DNA of 64,000 nt from Varroa destructor. Lineage: Eukaryota; Arthropoda; Arachnida; Mesostigmata; Varroidae. The DNA is taken from the NCBI RefSeq assembly GCF_002443255.2, contig NW_019211454.1, positions 67,409,282-67,473,281 on the forward strand. Direction: 5' to 3'. How positions within the stretch are numbered: the first letter of the stretch is position 1; the number at the start of each line of letters is the position of its first letter. This document shows positions 23,515 to 35,528 of the stretch, in pieces. The notes beneath the pieces were generated by a model, which made no database searches, was not told the origin of the DNA, and saw only the letters and a program-made list of their open reading frames with translations. The position numbers and the translations under genes were made by a program.

Positions 23515-25128
23515 CTGATGCCACAACTGCGTATTTGATGTTCTTTCGTGCCCAAGGCGCGTTCGGGGTACGACGATCTAATACATGCTATACATAAACT
23601 GAGTGCAGTGAGCTGGATTATGTCCGTTTACATTTATAGGGAAAATTAATCATAATGCATTCATGGAAATAGGCGCACACGTATGTACCCAAGCTACGGA
23701 TATCTGTCGCTCGCAATATTACCGTTCGTAGTTAATGAAATTTCTGTATAACTACGTATATTAGATTCTATGGTGTACTGGATACGGCTGGCCTGTTGAT
23801 GCAGCGTTTGAATAGTGAACATGTAGTAAACATGGGAAAAATCGTACGCTTGGTTTGTACTATATACTTGTGACAGATGGTACAATAAAACATGTTCAAG
23901 TGGATACATGTCTTTAAAATTTTCATAGACATTCTCCTGAAGCTAACTGAATAAAGAATCTTATCTAAGTGCTGACATTTGACAAAATGCTAACGTATTT
24001 ATCCGAGAGAAGCCAGCTGACGTTATGGAAGGATTCGTTATGTTTTGTTGCCATTGAAAGTTACCTATCAGTATATATCAAACATACATTTTTTCTAACA
24101 CTGCAGATTTTTTTTAGTTGTTGTTGTTGTTTGCAACGATAAGGTAAATCAACGAAGTAGATAAGCAAACAAGTAATTCGTGCCCGCGCGTCCACCCTGG
24201 ACAGCGGTCGGATCGCCGCTGTCCCTGGAAAGTGCGAACTGGCAGAAGTTGAAGACGTTAAATGATGCACTCTTTATATTGAGCTCTCGCGAGCAGATTC
24301 ATTCCTATCTCGCATAGTAGTGTCTCTTTGGCTATTAAAATTACGAATAAGCTTCAGCAATTAGATACGACGCGTATACCCACAACTACAACGTCTCTAT
24401 AAATAACACACGTAGATGTTACACTTGGTTAGTAATGAACGAACGAGAACGTCCGAAGCCTCTCTCGGACGATTTTTCTTCCAATTTTTCCTACACTATG
24501 TATGTATGTATGTATGATGTAGTGACAACACAGAGCGACCCCTATCGGTTAGCGCGTTGCACGGCTGTACGTGTTTGTTTCTTTGGTCAGAGCCAGGTCC
24601 CTTGGCCTCACGCCAGCCTTCACACAAACGCTGATTATCAAACAGGATCGTAATTACAAGCGTAGATACAACACTGACATGCTGTCTCTTTCCCTTTCCC
24701 TCTTCCCCCCCCGTGCTTTCGGTGTTTTGGCCTCCGGCTTCTGCAAGTTACACAGACGGAGTAATGTCGAATAGGGACTACATTGTCACAAATTAGACAC
24801 TACTGTTCACCGGCAGTAGAACAGTGGAGATCACGGGCAGTTGGGAAGACCTCCATAACTGAGGTCAGCTGAGGGAGATAGAAGAGGTCCGTAGTCGCCG
24901 TAGCCAATGGTCGAGAGCATCGTTAATGCTATCAGAGTGAAAGTTCGCTCATGTGAGTGGTGTCACCCACCACAGCAAGTTCGCTATGTACAGTCTCTCT
25001 CTCTTTACGTCAGCTCCCCGTATCGTCCGCATGTTGGCCGATCTTCCCAGTGCCAGGGGCAGGAAGTATGAGTTGACCGGATGACAGATAGAGTTTTAAT
25101 GGTGGTGTTGTTATTCATCATTGGACAG
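23515..25128. other. no supported gene; (TATG)4 inside
   Basis: The DNA is AT-rich to 24,150. A tetranucleotide run of TATG repeats lies at about 24499-24515. No splice-bounded open segment stands out. A T/G-rich stretch at 24110-24135 is simple sequence. Confidence 0.45.
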
Positions 25129-25153
25129 GATCATGGTGCGTTGCGAGCTGAAG
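25129..25153 (+). CDS. candidate 25-nt microexon
   Basis: The acceptor (GTTATTCATCATTGGACAG) and a near-perfect donor (GAAG|GTAAGTGC) enclose 25 nt. Two frames are open, IMVRCELK (phase 2 to 0) and DHGALRAE (phase 0 to 1). A second tiny segment with good sites (25363-25374, four codons INAM, followed by GTGAGT) lies 209 bp downstream. Microexons this small occur in arthropod neuronal genes, but pairs of sites like this also arise by chance. Confidence 0.2.
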
Positions 25154-25374
25154 GTAAGTGCTCTTATTCCGTTGTATCTTGCTGGTATTGGTGTTGTTGT
25201 TTTCGTCGTCGTCGTCAGTCGTAGCAGGGACTGCTACAACCAACTAGGTATAGGCTCTATCCTAATTGAGTCGACGTTGTTCCTTTTACCCGGCTTCTTT
25301 CAGCTGACTTGAAAGAATATAATGTCTACAACGGAATCACTTACCTTGCCCCTTATTAATAGATCAATGCAATG

Positions 25375-26901
25375 GTGAGTCAGCGCCCCTTTTTCTACTG
25401 TCCATATGGTACGAAATGACAATCTCGCAACGGATAGCATCAGTTAGACAAATCAAGATAATCAAATGCACTATAGTAAGACTCCTCTCTTATCGCTGTG
25501 CCGTTTGTCAAAAGAGTTTTAGTCCATACAGTCATCGCGTTTCAATTTTTCTGCTTTTGGTATGACACGTTTCAGCACGAATTGAGTTGAGCTACCACCA
25601 GCTCTCATTTAGCTGCTACGCATATACTCTATGCAACGGTAAACCGCTAGAGTGCATAAAGCACGTGTTACTGATAAGAAAGAGGAGAGGAAACAAGGCG
25701 CTCTTTCAGGCCTCATCATATCATCCAGTAGTCGAATTGATCGCCACTCAGCTATATCGGCATTAGTCGATGCAAGCACTAGATGATATTATTTTTCTCG
25801 GTGCTGGTAATGAAGCCAGCATTGCCACTGTTACTGCTGCTGCCATCGCCGCTGCCGCGGCGGTTAACAGCGGAATCACCGTCATCATCGTCGTCGTCGT
25901 CGCCACCGTGAAGCGACAGAAGTCTGACTAGAATTGAACCACGTGCAACAGCAGCAATGAAGCAGGAGTCCTTGTAGCTCGTCTCTATCTATTAATTTCC
26001 ATCAAAATCCACCCGTCTGTCTGTCCATCCGTCCACCCGGTGGCTAGCGAGTGGCACGTCAGGGCCCTCATGGACTTCTTCATATTACTATCGTTCCCCG
26101 ATCACGAGACGAGCGGACCCCAGCCGGTGTCGACGATGGCGGTGAAGGTGGCTAGTGCTGCTGCTGCTGCAGTTACACCAGCAGCTGCTCAAACCCTGAC
26201 AACTACTACCGCCGCCACGAGCACCGGCAGCAGACGAATCATCGGCGAACGACGAGCGCCGAACGATAAACGGCGAATCGTTTGTGGCTAAAAAGAGAAA
26301 GAGAGACAGAGTCGACGGTCTCCGCGTCCGGGGAGAAACGACATTATTGCAGGGGGAAACAGTTGAGCGTCGTGGGATTCCTATCCATGCCGTGCAGTGC
26401 TGCTTATTCGTCCGCCTTTCTGCTTCTTGCTTAATCTGTGTCCGGTTCTGTCTATCTGTCCCACTGCGGCGGCGGTGGTAGCATCACTGCCATCGTAACC
26501 ATCATCATCGGAGCTACTAGCATGATTCTATCTATGTGTGAGCTTTTATTAGCTGCTGCTGCTGCTGCTGTTGTCGCTACATGAAACTCGGCCTCGGAAA
26601 CAACAACAGCCGCGATAACGATGACGGTGCTGTTGTGGCTGTATTTAACGACAACCAGCGCCGTCATGTCCCACGCGTTGTGTTGAAGGGGTCATTAATA
26701 ACGTGATTTGCTGGATGAGCTCGCCCCCTGGGCTGTCAACCCCTATTTTTCCGTCCCTCTACCTAAAACCCCCCACTTCACCCGCTTTTCTCACAATGCG
26801 AACAACAAACGGTGCCTTTCCTCAAATGCTGCTGCTTTTGTTTTAAAACGTCTTCGATGCTACTTATAACGGCAGACACACTGCCATTGACGTTTCTGTA
26901 G
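25375..26901. other. no supported gene; triplet-rich
   Basis: GTC/ATC triplets at about 25880-25905, GCT triplets at about 26552-26572 and CAG-like stretches around 26150-26230 give low-complexity open frames (poly-A, poly-T peptides). I do not treat these as genes. Confidence 0.4.
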
Positions 26902-27265
26902 TGCCAGGATCCATAGAGTATGCGTGTGTGTCACGTCGGCCTCTGAGAGAAGCGTTAGAGAGAAACCAACAAGAAAGACCAGATATAAAAAATGTCACTA
27001 TAATTCGCGGACGCGCAAGCGCGATCTGATTTCGTCGGTGTCTTCGAACCGGCTTGGTTTATCTAGATCGGACGGTTTAACCAATGATCCATTGGGCGGC
27101 GGTAACGCTGTGGCTTCCCTGAAGAGCGGCAGAAAGGATAACGACGATACAGAACGCAGCTTGCTTACCTGCCAAGTGGCAACGCGACCGAATACTTTCC
27201 CCACGTACAAAGAGTTTTCTCCCTTATTTCTTTCTTGTCATCGCCAGTGTCCCTGTTCCATTTGA
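26902..27265 (+). CDS. candidate terminal exon, polar low-complexity
   Basis: A moderate acceptor (GACGTTTCTGTAG) ends at 26901 and the frame stays open in phase 2 for about 120 codons to a TGA. The translation is rich in charged residues and serine (TRKRDLISSVSSNRLGLSRS, then LKSGRKDNDDTERS), with no hydrophobic runs, as expected of a disordered coding region. The length alone is not significant. On the opposite strand a donor-like site (TGGCAG|GTAAGC) at 27166 competes. No family recognised. Confidence 0.25.
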
Positions 27266-28445
27266 TTGAACGGCGAACGAAGGCAACACGGGAATAAACC
27301 GTTGAAGCCAAACAATCAGTAATAACAACAAAAAAGAGAAAGAATAGTCAAAATATTAACGGCGACGTCGAACCGCTGAACTTCTTTGTACTCATAGAGG
27401 AAATGGAACGACGTTCAGAATATCCCGATCGTGATAAATGGCACAAAGAATGAGGCCATATGTATATATAATATATCGATAGAGTAGATGCGTCAGAGGT
27501 AGTCGGTTACTTATATGTGCCGAGTACAATATGGCTGGTTATACTGGCGTGAGAGCGCTGGCTCCCCTGTGCGATAGAATTTGGTAGTGATCCATGATTA
27601 TCTTTGGTGTCTATTAATGGCTAGTGTGACTTTTGTAATTAGGTTAATTAGGTAATCTATACTCTTCCCATAACAGGAATCATTGATCCCACTAAGTTAG
27701 CTGGGCTTCATTCTTTCATTTCGTCCATTGAATCGCGTGAGTTTCAAAGTCCCTTTGATTAAAATTCGATACATGGTACCAGCTCAAGACAGAAATTTAA
27801 AAAATGCCAGCCGCGATATCCCATACGCAATGAATCAATACGTAGCGTTCAGTAGAAATTCGGTATAGCTACAGTAAAGATTAGAAGATCATTTTCGATC
27901 TCCTCAACGATACGTTGTTAGCCGAAATTTGGCCAGTAAATACTCCAGTCCTTCTAAAAAACTTCCAGGTAAAAACTGGTTGAGCTATCTCTAGGAGAAA
28001 TGAGTTCAGAAGACAAAACATTTTTAAGTCTCAAAAATCAACGCTCAATGGTCAAGTTTTTATTTTCCGAAAGTCACAGCCCTGCAGGAAGTCATTGAAG
28101 ATTAGTGAAGATATTACGCAAGGAGGCCTTAACCGAAAGCACAGTACATGAATGGTGCTAACGTTTCAAGATCGGGAACTGGAGTGAAGGCCAGCGAGGA
28201 GACGACCAGATGTGGGAGCCCGAAGGACAAAAACGCATTGCCGCAATCGAAAAAGGTTTTCACGAAAGCAGAGCTTCGAGTGTAACAACTCTGTCGACCA
28301 AAACATAGCATTTTACATGTAAGGTGTTACAGAATTATAAACCAAGTACTAAAAATTCGTACACTGAATAAAAAATCGGTCCCCTGTGAATAAACTCCAG
28401 ACTAGCTGGAACGCGTGTGCTGTATTCCATGTAATCTGCTAAACT
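27266..28445. other. AT-rich, no supported gene
   Basis: Mostly AT-rich non-coding DNA. A 60-codon - strand frame (28129-28311) starts with ATG in an AAAATG context but has no other support. Confidence 0.45.
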
Positions 28446-28717
28446 TCAATTAACAAAAACCCTTTGGAGCATACGGTCGCCATAGAAGAGGCCTGGTTCA
28501 ATTTCTACCGCCAGCCAGAGAAGAACTAGGCGAGAGAATGGCGTCACCTTGGAGAGCAATCGAATTCGGTAACAGTGGCCAGTGAGTTCGAGCGCAAGGT
28601 GATGGCAGGACTTGCAATGGATATCAGAGGTATCTGCTATTATTAGATACTCATTGAAAATGGTATAGTGAACACAGTTCGCCGTCTCGAGTTTCTCTAG
28701 AGACTCATGGACCGTTG
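28446..28717 (-). CDS. candidate exon, product unrecognised
   Basis: On the - strand an acceptor (TTTCGATTACCGTAG) precedes a frame open for 90 codons to a TGA at 28446. It begins TVHESLEKLETANCVHY, continues FNEYLIIADTSDIHCKSC and later holds a Leu-rich segment. A possible donor (CCAAG|GTGACG) lies about 170 nt in, so the exon could be shorter. Composition is balanced and protein-like. Length is within chance range and no domain is recognised. Confidence 0.22.
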
Positions 28718-29115
28718 CTACGGTAATCGAAAGCACGCAGTCTAATTATTTGATGACAACATCAGATTTTATTGCCATGCCTCAATTACTTACTGGATTG
28801 AGCAAAGCAGTATCTACCGCTGGCTACAACCCGCTCGTTCTTCCAATTCAAATCTATACGATTGGGGAGCTTCTCAAGGGCAACTGGCCAACATGCATGT
28901 TCTACTATAGATTTGCTTCGAGAAGCAATAGATAGAGAGATTACGTATGGGAAAGCGAATGGTAGGTATATGGCTGTCTAGAAGCTCCAGGGCGCTAGAA
29001 CAAGGGTTTAAAAAACTAAGGAGGGTATTTGCTACGCATATAAAAAAATGATCACTCTAGCCGACCTAGCTCAGAAGTTCATTCAATTTTAAAGTTCACC
29101 GGATTCGCTTCCAAC

Positions 29116-29145
29116 AGCATAGTATATATATATATACACTATGCT
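29116..29145. repeat. AT-cored inverted repeat (hairpin)
   Basis: AGCATAGT and ACTATGCT are exact inverted repeats flanking a TA-alternating core, so the whole 30 bp can form a near-perfect cruciform with one mismatch. A further TATGCTATATATAT copy follows directly. Confidence 0.85.
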
Positions 29146-29160
29146 GTATGCTATATATAT

Positions 29161-30556
29161 ATTATGGGGTTAGATATGTTTTAGATAGAAGTAGGCAGTC
29201 TACTCAATAGCAAAGCTAAAAATATCATACCATCTAAGTATACGGTAAAGGAAAGTAGCATAACATTGTTAGGTAAGTTCAATCAGCATCTAAATATCTT
29301 ATTAAAGTGCTTAAGCTTGATTATAGAACAAGAGGTAATATAGCCAGATACTGCCATAAGCAACACGATGCTGCCGGTTTTGTTACATTCGACTTTTACC
29401 TATTAATGTATGTAGTATCAACACGAAGCGGCATTGACGGTCCTAATTTATACTGTTCCTGTCTGGACATCACGTAGACTTACTTCACTGTGAATACTTC
29501 ACTATGCAATCGCTAGTAGCAGCAGAAGCTCCACTATTTGCATCAATGTCACCTCATGGCCATTGGCCCACTCTAACTAAATGGCTTACTTAAAATAGGA
29601 GCTTGAAGCGGGCCCAAAACAGTAGCAAAGCAGTGCATACTGATGCAAAAGAAAACCGCAAAGTAGCTTCTGAGAAGCAAAATGGAGCGGGTAGACGCGA
29701 AAGGGTTAAATAGACTCATGGGCCCATTCAGTGGCATCCGGCACTCACTGACTGATGGCAAAAACCAAACTGTACGCGGCGGACTTGAAGTTTTCAAGAC
29801 TAGAGGAAGTCTTTTCACCCAGCATTTCGACGCGAGGACCTCGCGCGGACGGATCTCTAGGCGCCGTCAGTACGGAGGACACGATGAGGGGAATAGATTC
29901 CTGCAGAGGGGGGAGGGGTAGGCCGATGTTGCGAGGAGCCGAACACGAGGGGGAGAGGAAGAATACTGACTGACTACCTCACTTAGGCGTTTGACTGGCC
30001 ACATGTCGAAATGCAGTCGCTAAAAAATGCGGCAAATACTGCTCCCACCGTCGATCGCTGCTTAGCTTCGTTTCGCAGCTGAATCTCAGATCTGATTTAT
30101 GGGGCACGGTTAGCTCATTGTGGCTCACACACTCACTCCAATACAGACAGGCCGACTGATCGTTCGTCCACCCAGCGTTTGAGAGTGACAGGCTTCGATC
30201 CTCGTTCACTGGCAGGCCGATACTCGGCGCACACTCCACATTATGCCCCCGCTATAGGCTCGGAATAAGAAAGCTTTTAGCGGGAGAACCAGCGAGAGTC
30301 AGACCAGACCACGCCAGCGAGAGACGGAGTCAAAGGGTTGATAGGTTTCGGCGGCTTTCCGTGAAGTGCCTCAAAAAAACCACAACCAGCAACTTTACCG
30401 CAGACTCGAACAGAAACGTTTTAGTTCGTGTTCGTTTGACTCGCGATACAGCAGTAGAAGAGATTCTCCTGCTGCCCAATCAAAACTGGAAACAGCGGCT
30501 ATATTTTTTGTTGAAAAGCACGAATGAAAACATGGCGCGCTAGCTAGGGCCTGCAC
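29161..30556. other. no supported gene
   Basis: Two overlapping + strand frames at 29682-29973, one starting ATG at 29755 (MAKTKLYAADLKFSRLEEVF), look protein-like but lack splice support and overlap each other. Otherwise nothing. Confidence 0.35.
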
Positions 30557-30660
30557 CTGATGATAATAGGCGGCTAAGCTGAGAAGCATATCATTGCAAC
30601 CTCCGTGATTCCGCATCGTATGCATCTTCAATTTCCATATGGGCACGGTACAGCCGGTGA
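30557..30660 (-). CDS. candidate internal exon, product unrecognised
   Basis: On the - strand the acceptor is excellent, with a long pyrimidine/AT tract and ACTGTACATTTACAG ending at 30661. Phase 1 entry reads TGCTVPIWKLKMHTMRN, then HGGCNDMLLSLAAYYHQ, 34 codons with two cysteines, ending at CATCAG|GTGCAG. That donor is weaker than consensus. The open frame extends on both sides (129 codons in all) but has no ATG before the exon, in keeping with an internal exon. I do not recognise the family. Chance cannot be excluded. Confidence 0.3.
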
Positions 30661-30858
30661 CTGTAAATGTACAGTTTATAAAAATGACAGCTAATAGTAT
30701 CAACACGGATGGTCTGTTTCCGCTGGAACTGCTTCCCTGTATACGGCAGACAGTAACACATAGGTCATTTAGTGATGTTCCCAAACGAATTTGCTAATCG
30801 AGCTAGTAATCTTATTTGCGCAAGAAGCGGTTACGCAAACAGGGAACAACTGCAAGGT

Positions 30859-30895
30859 ACCCCATTATAATGTAATTTGTACATTGTAATGGGGT
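30859..30895. repeat. 16-bp stem hairpin
   Basis: ACCCCATTATAATGTA pairs with TACATTGTAATGGGGT across a 5-nt loop (ATTTG). The only deviation is a T/G pair, which would still pair in RNA. The stem is too short for a pre-miRNA. It could be a tiny fold-back element or an RNA structure. Confidence 0.85.
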
Positions 30896-31515
30896 GTTTC
30901 ATTAAACGATCAAGAAATCATTTAATATATGGGGGTTGAATTATTGGCTAATGCAGATTTCACAGTCGACTAAAATAGCACGGTCTAGCGCCAAATTCTG
31001 AGAGAAATTTTCTTCAATATAGGAGTTCCATTATTCCGTGCCAGCTAGGAGTAGTCGACGTTGACCCTTACACGTGACAGAGATTATGGCGTGTTCTGAA
31101 TAGGTATATATATACATAACTTTTTATATATGATTTATCAGCGTTGTATGAATCGGCCAAAACTATTTTCTACTAATATCTGTTGCTGGTTATGATATGA
31201 AATTGTTACAATTAATTCATTATGAAGTAGACTATTGGCGCGTACTGTATAAAGTTGCTAACCTTTGCAGGCTAGGAGCCTCGATCCGGCCAGAACCAGA
31301 CCAGAAACGGCCGATATCTGTGATTGATAGTAGGGAATTCGCTGGCACAAATCTGACATATCTATCAGATTAAATGGAGGCACATTGTGGATACAATCCT
31401 CTGTGAATATTTCTATGTAATTTATGTTCCGAATGTTTTTCCGAACAATTTATATGTCGACAAATGTATATAGAATCGACCAGTCAAAAAATGGCGACGC
31501 TCATTTCCCTCACAG

Positions 31516-31645
31516 GTCGCGCTAGAATACGTAGGATTTAACAACGCCGTGCTGAGTATCTTCGTATCGAAAAATATGAGAAAGGCATCGATGTTTGTAG
31601 CTACAGAGCATGGGCATTTATGCGTTGCGACATCAAGAAAGAAAG
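31516..31645 (+). CDS. candidate internal exon, product unrecognised
   Basis: A strong acceptor (GCTCATTTCCCTCACAG) ends at 31515. Phase 0 entry reads VALEYVGFNNAVLSIFVSKN, then MRKASMFVATEHGHLCVATS and RKK. A donor (GAAAG|GTATAA) ends the exon in phase 1 at 31645 (130 nt). The same frame stays open on to a stop at 31794. The peptide alternates hydrophobic beta-like segments with basic turns. The acceptor is good, the donor only moderate. No family recognised. Confidence 0.33.
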
Positions 31646-31794
31646 GTATAAATGCAGAAATTAAAAAGTACCTACTGCGTTACGTAACCTGCCGCTTCTC
31701 TACAAGCGTATGCTGGCCACGATTCATCATTGATGAGAGTCTTGTATGGTCGCAAGACAACAGAAAGAAGAACGCGTGTAAGCGATTAAAGTAA

Positions 31795-33924
31795 CAATAT
31801 ATCTTGGAAGAATTATAGTATCTTCAATACCGGTAGTATGATCGAGTATGACGATTTAACCGTCTGGCAACAACCTATTAAGTCTTAATTCTAGCTAATT
31901 TTCTGTATCATTTTCCGTTGATGAATATCATTGTTAGGCTGAAGAATACTTACACTAAATATGATCGTACACTGGGCTATAGAGAACTGTGAGAGTTCAA
32001 CGGATCGCTGCGGAAGTCTGTGTCCATAACTTACATTTTTATTTCTTAGTTTATATCTTCATCCGAGGAATCTTCACTTGCGACGAGCAGTTGAATCATA
32101 ATAAGAGAGAATTTTGCCAACAATGCTAATGAATTGATGTGTACGAATGCAATACTAGAAATTTCGGTTCGAGATTTGTTTATAATTGCTACCTAGGTCG
32201 ATAAGCGAAAAGCGAAGGTAATAAAATGTCCAATGCTATTCCTGTTAGGGATTAGTAATCAAATGCTGGGAATATCATTATCGATCTTAAACAACTTTAA
32301 TCTAACTATTATATCTATGGCACTATCTATTGATTGTAGCGTTTGTTAAACGCAATATGTACGCTTTTTTATTTAACAGACAAATTATTTTACGATAAAA
32401 GAGTGAATCTTGGTGTAAGCACAAACATTTTACTGTCCTAACTTAAGGTAGGTGACTTAACAGATCGAGAAACTTCAATAGATAAATGTTTTAATACATA
32501 ACCTTAATGTGTCCAACCGCACATACAATCGTATATTTCTCTCCGTATATGGTTGCTGGTGGCTCGATGAGCAGCTTCCAAACAACTGCGGCCTGGGATA
32601 GATATCAAAGAAAAAAGTGAGTTTCCTATAAGCTAAATTACTACACCTCACTCGCTTTGCCAAGAAAGCAAAAAAATATTTTTCGCACGAAAATGTTATC
32701 CGTTTTTCTGGACTTTTTTTTGGCTCTAACCGCAGAAGCTGACTAATAATAGAACGAGCCGCGAAACAAATTACTCAGGGTTTAAGTTACTTCTAAAAAA
32801 AAGAATACTCTATTTTGAGCTTCTAAAAAATGGGTAGATGCGCATCAACTAAGTGAAATAAACAATTCGATTGTAAGTTGTTTACTGGCCGAACAAACTG
32901 TTAACTGCTGCATGAGTAATTAAAGTTAACATGAAAAATTAACAGCTCAAGGTGACCTGTTACCCAAAGCTAAAGGGTAGTCATGATATATCCAAGCTTT
33001 ACTAAATGATTAAAGTTTCCGTTAAAATTCTACTGGTTTCTGCTATTATCTTCTAGCAAGATGTCGATAATAACTATTTCAAACACATTACATTCGGACC
33101 TTTTTAATAATACAACGAATATATGCGAAGAAAGGTCATAACGTTACATGGGCCATCTTCAACACGCTATGAAGGTCAGTATTTAAACTGAACCATCCCG
33201 CATGAGGGCCGCAAAGCGACTATACGTAAAATACAAATAAGCTGTTCGGTATTAGTGAGTTTGATTACCCCCTTTATTCGTAGCGGAAAATGTTAGAGAC
33301 GATGGCAACCCACTTGTGCAAACGAACACCCAGTAAGCTTTGTTATAGAACTAGAGTGGCTAACTCCACCCTCAGTATAACCGACTGCATGAACTTAGTA
33401 TATAGCTTGACTCGGAGCTTCCTATTCTCAACGAAAAGCTGAATACGACATACGAGACGCAGGAAAGTCGATCTGGATACTCAGAACTAACTGAGTAATT
33501 CCTGTTCCCTTCGTAGACGCATCAACATCTACTAACTTTCAATTCCTGCTAATGCGATCTTTCCTGCCTTCAACGTAACGCACCGATACGTGGTATGGTA
33601 TTGATTTGGTGCTCTTGGAGCAGACGCTTTGGCCATTTCGCTACTCTAATCTACTCGTCCAGTGATCGCCTTATGGGGTAGTCTAGCTCGTTCGTACTCC
33701 TACGCAAGCGTAATAGTTATTTGCGAATAACTAACCGGGCTTTGCGATCCGTATAAAGAAGGTTGTAGGCCGAAAAATACTCCCTGTTGTCAATCGACAC
33801 TGCACGGTACTTCTCGTGCATCCAATTCTCGCACTCTTGAAGAGTGTCCCTCATTTCCACTCAGCTCCAATTGCCCCGCACGCCTCGCGTTGCCCTTCAC
33901 CGCTAGTTTGGCAATAATGCTTAC
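31795..33924. other. AT-rich, no supported gene
   Basis: Very AT-rich DNA with no frame above about 62 codons. It is typical of a long intron or intergenic spacer. No repeats beyond short A/T runs. Confidence 0.5.
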
Positions 33925-34051
33925 TAGCGACGATGGTTTCCGACAGAAAAGCCGTCTGCAAAATTGGCTCACTGAGCCGTAACGTAACAAATGCAATTTG
34001 CTGAGCCAACGAGGGACGCAACATGGGCGAACTACGAAAAAATTCAACGAA
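33925..34051 (-). CDS. candidate internal exon, product unrecognised
   Basis: On the - strand an acceptor with a clear pyrimidine tract (ATACCCCTACCATTCTGCAG) ends at 34052 and a donor (GTCGCTA|GTAAGC) follows 33925. The 127 nt are open in phase 0, reading FVEFFRSSPMLRPSLAQQIA, then FVTLRLSEPILQTAFLSET and IVA, exiting in phase 1. A second frame is open too (NFFVVRPCCVPRW at its start), so the frame choice is an inference from the balanced amphipathic composition of the first. The segment could begin instead after an internal CAG. No family recognised. Confidence 0.3.
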
Positions 34052-34739
34052 CTGCAGAATGGTAGGGGTATAACTCACGCTAGCAGGTAAACGAAGGGGG
34101 TACAAAATCTACTCACCGTTCTGTTAATGAAACGTGTTGACAACTGGGAGTTCGACATTTCTGGTCAGTTTCAGGTCAGAAAACAAGAACTCGGATCTTA
34201 TTGTAGAATAACGAGCTTATCTGAGGCTTTGTGGACGCACGCTTCGAAAGCAGTGCTGCGCGAGATTTTGAACAAGATTTTGCGAGGCTAAATAAAATAA
34301 GGAATTGAGCTATACGCATTTTGTTCCCTCATAGGCCTTGCAGATAGGCGGTTCGCACAGTTTGGTTTGCAGAGCGATTTGCTTTGTCAGTGCGAAGCTT
34401 ACGCCGAGCTATATAGGACTGGCTAGAATAAAATAGCCTTAATTAGCCTATCTTAACTCTAGCTAGAAAATGTTTTATTTCAGTAATAGCTCCTGGTCGT
34501 AGTAAGGATCGGTCCTACTTTTCATAATAATATATTTGCGCCTAAAATGTGAAATTACTTGATTATATTGTGTTGTTTTAGTCTACTTATTGAAATAATT
34601 GTTGTACTAGATTAAAACCGATTACCGCGCATGAGAAACGGTTCAGCTACTAAAAAAAAAGCTTTTTAATTGGAAACCCGATAGGAACGTCAATATTACA
34701 TTTCCAATTGCATGACTTGAAAACTCCATGAACCGCACC

Positions 34740-34757
34740 TATATATATATATATATA
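34740..34757. repeat. (TA)9 microsatellite
   Basis: A perfect TA run of 18 bases in AT-rich DNA. A short (CA) run follows at 34982-34994. Confidence 0.9.
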
Positions 34758-35433
34758 AAGTTCAAATGACTCTGACTGTATAGATGAGCCGGTCTAGGCC
34801 TGGGCCTTCCTATAGCATCATTTAAGCTACACTCCGATCCTCAGTCTTGACGGCTAATACAAGATTTCAGTCACTATTACTATAGCCTGCTCGCCTATCG
34901 CGTACGAAACAGCCCAGTGAACTTCACGAGGCTGATTTCTAAATTTCGCTAAAAAGGCTAAATTTCGTCTAGCAAGAACGTCACACACACACACGCATCA
35001 TTCTGATTTAATCAGTGCTCTCTCCTTTTTCTGCTGAACGTAAAGTTCTTAATTTTGTCTTTTTACGGATATGTTTCTAGCTTGTACAAATGGACATGTA
35101 GTAGAAGCCACAAAATGCTAAGTGTACAAAGGCCAAAGGTCAGAGAGTTCAGGTGTTTGCTTTGTAACATGCAAACGTTTTATAGGACCTTACTCAGTCT
35201 AGTATGTATATATATATATGTGATTGATCGAAACATAATGGCTTTTTTTACAGATCGTTTAACGAGCGGAAAGGTGTAATGAATTTTTACAGCAATGAAT
35301 AACAAAATCACTGTCAGCCCATAACTATTTTAATCCGTTATTATATATTACGTTAGAAGTTTCTGCGCACAACTGATCCATGGTTCTTTTTGTTGTTGCG
35401 GCTCGCTGGCGGCGAATGGTCACGTACCTCTAG

Positions 35434-35528
35434 CGATCCTGTCATTCGCGGCCGTAGCCAAGAATATGAAAGAGCCAAAGATGCGACGCCTACTTCATAT
35501 AGAGTAGAAAGCGTTGTTTTGGCTGCGC
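35434..35528 (+). CDS. candidate exon, product unrecognised
   Basis: An acceptor (CACGTACCTCTAG) ends at 35433 and a donor (GCTGCGC|GTAAGC) follows 35528. The frame reads RGRSQEYERAKDATPTSYRV, then ESVVLAA. It stays open past the donor (KQTEDPYDELVSISEQF) to a stop at 35626, so it could also be a terminal exon. Composition is polar with regular Glu/Asp/Lys/Tyr. The - strand is open over the same stretch. Low confidence. Confidence 0.2.

Noticed and set aside
26998..27210. Minus-strand frame ending at TGGCAG|GTAAGC
   Set aside because: A good donor but no acceptor or start upstream on that strand; the plus-strand reading is more protein-like.
29682..29973. Two overlapping plus-strand ATG frames
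   Set aside because: Both look protein-like but overlap each other and a minus-strand frame, with no splice site to choose between them.
35055..35279. Frame containing FRCLLCNMQTF, recalling a zinc-finger start
   Set aside because: The second half of a C2H2 finger (paired His) is absent and there is no splice support.
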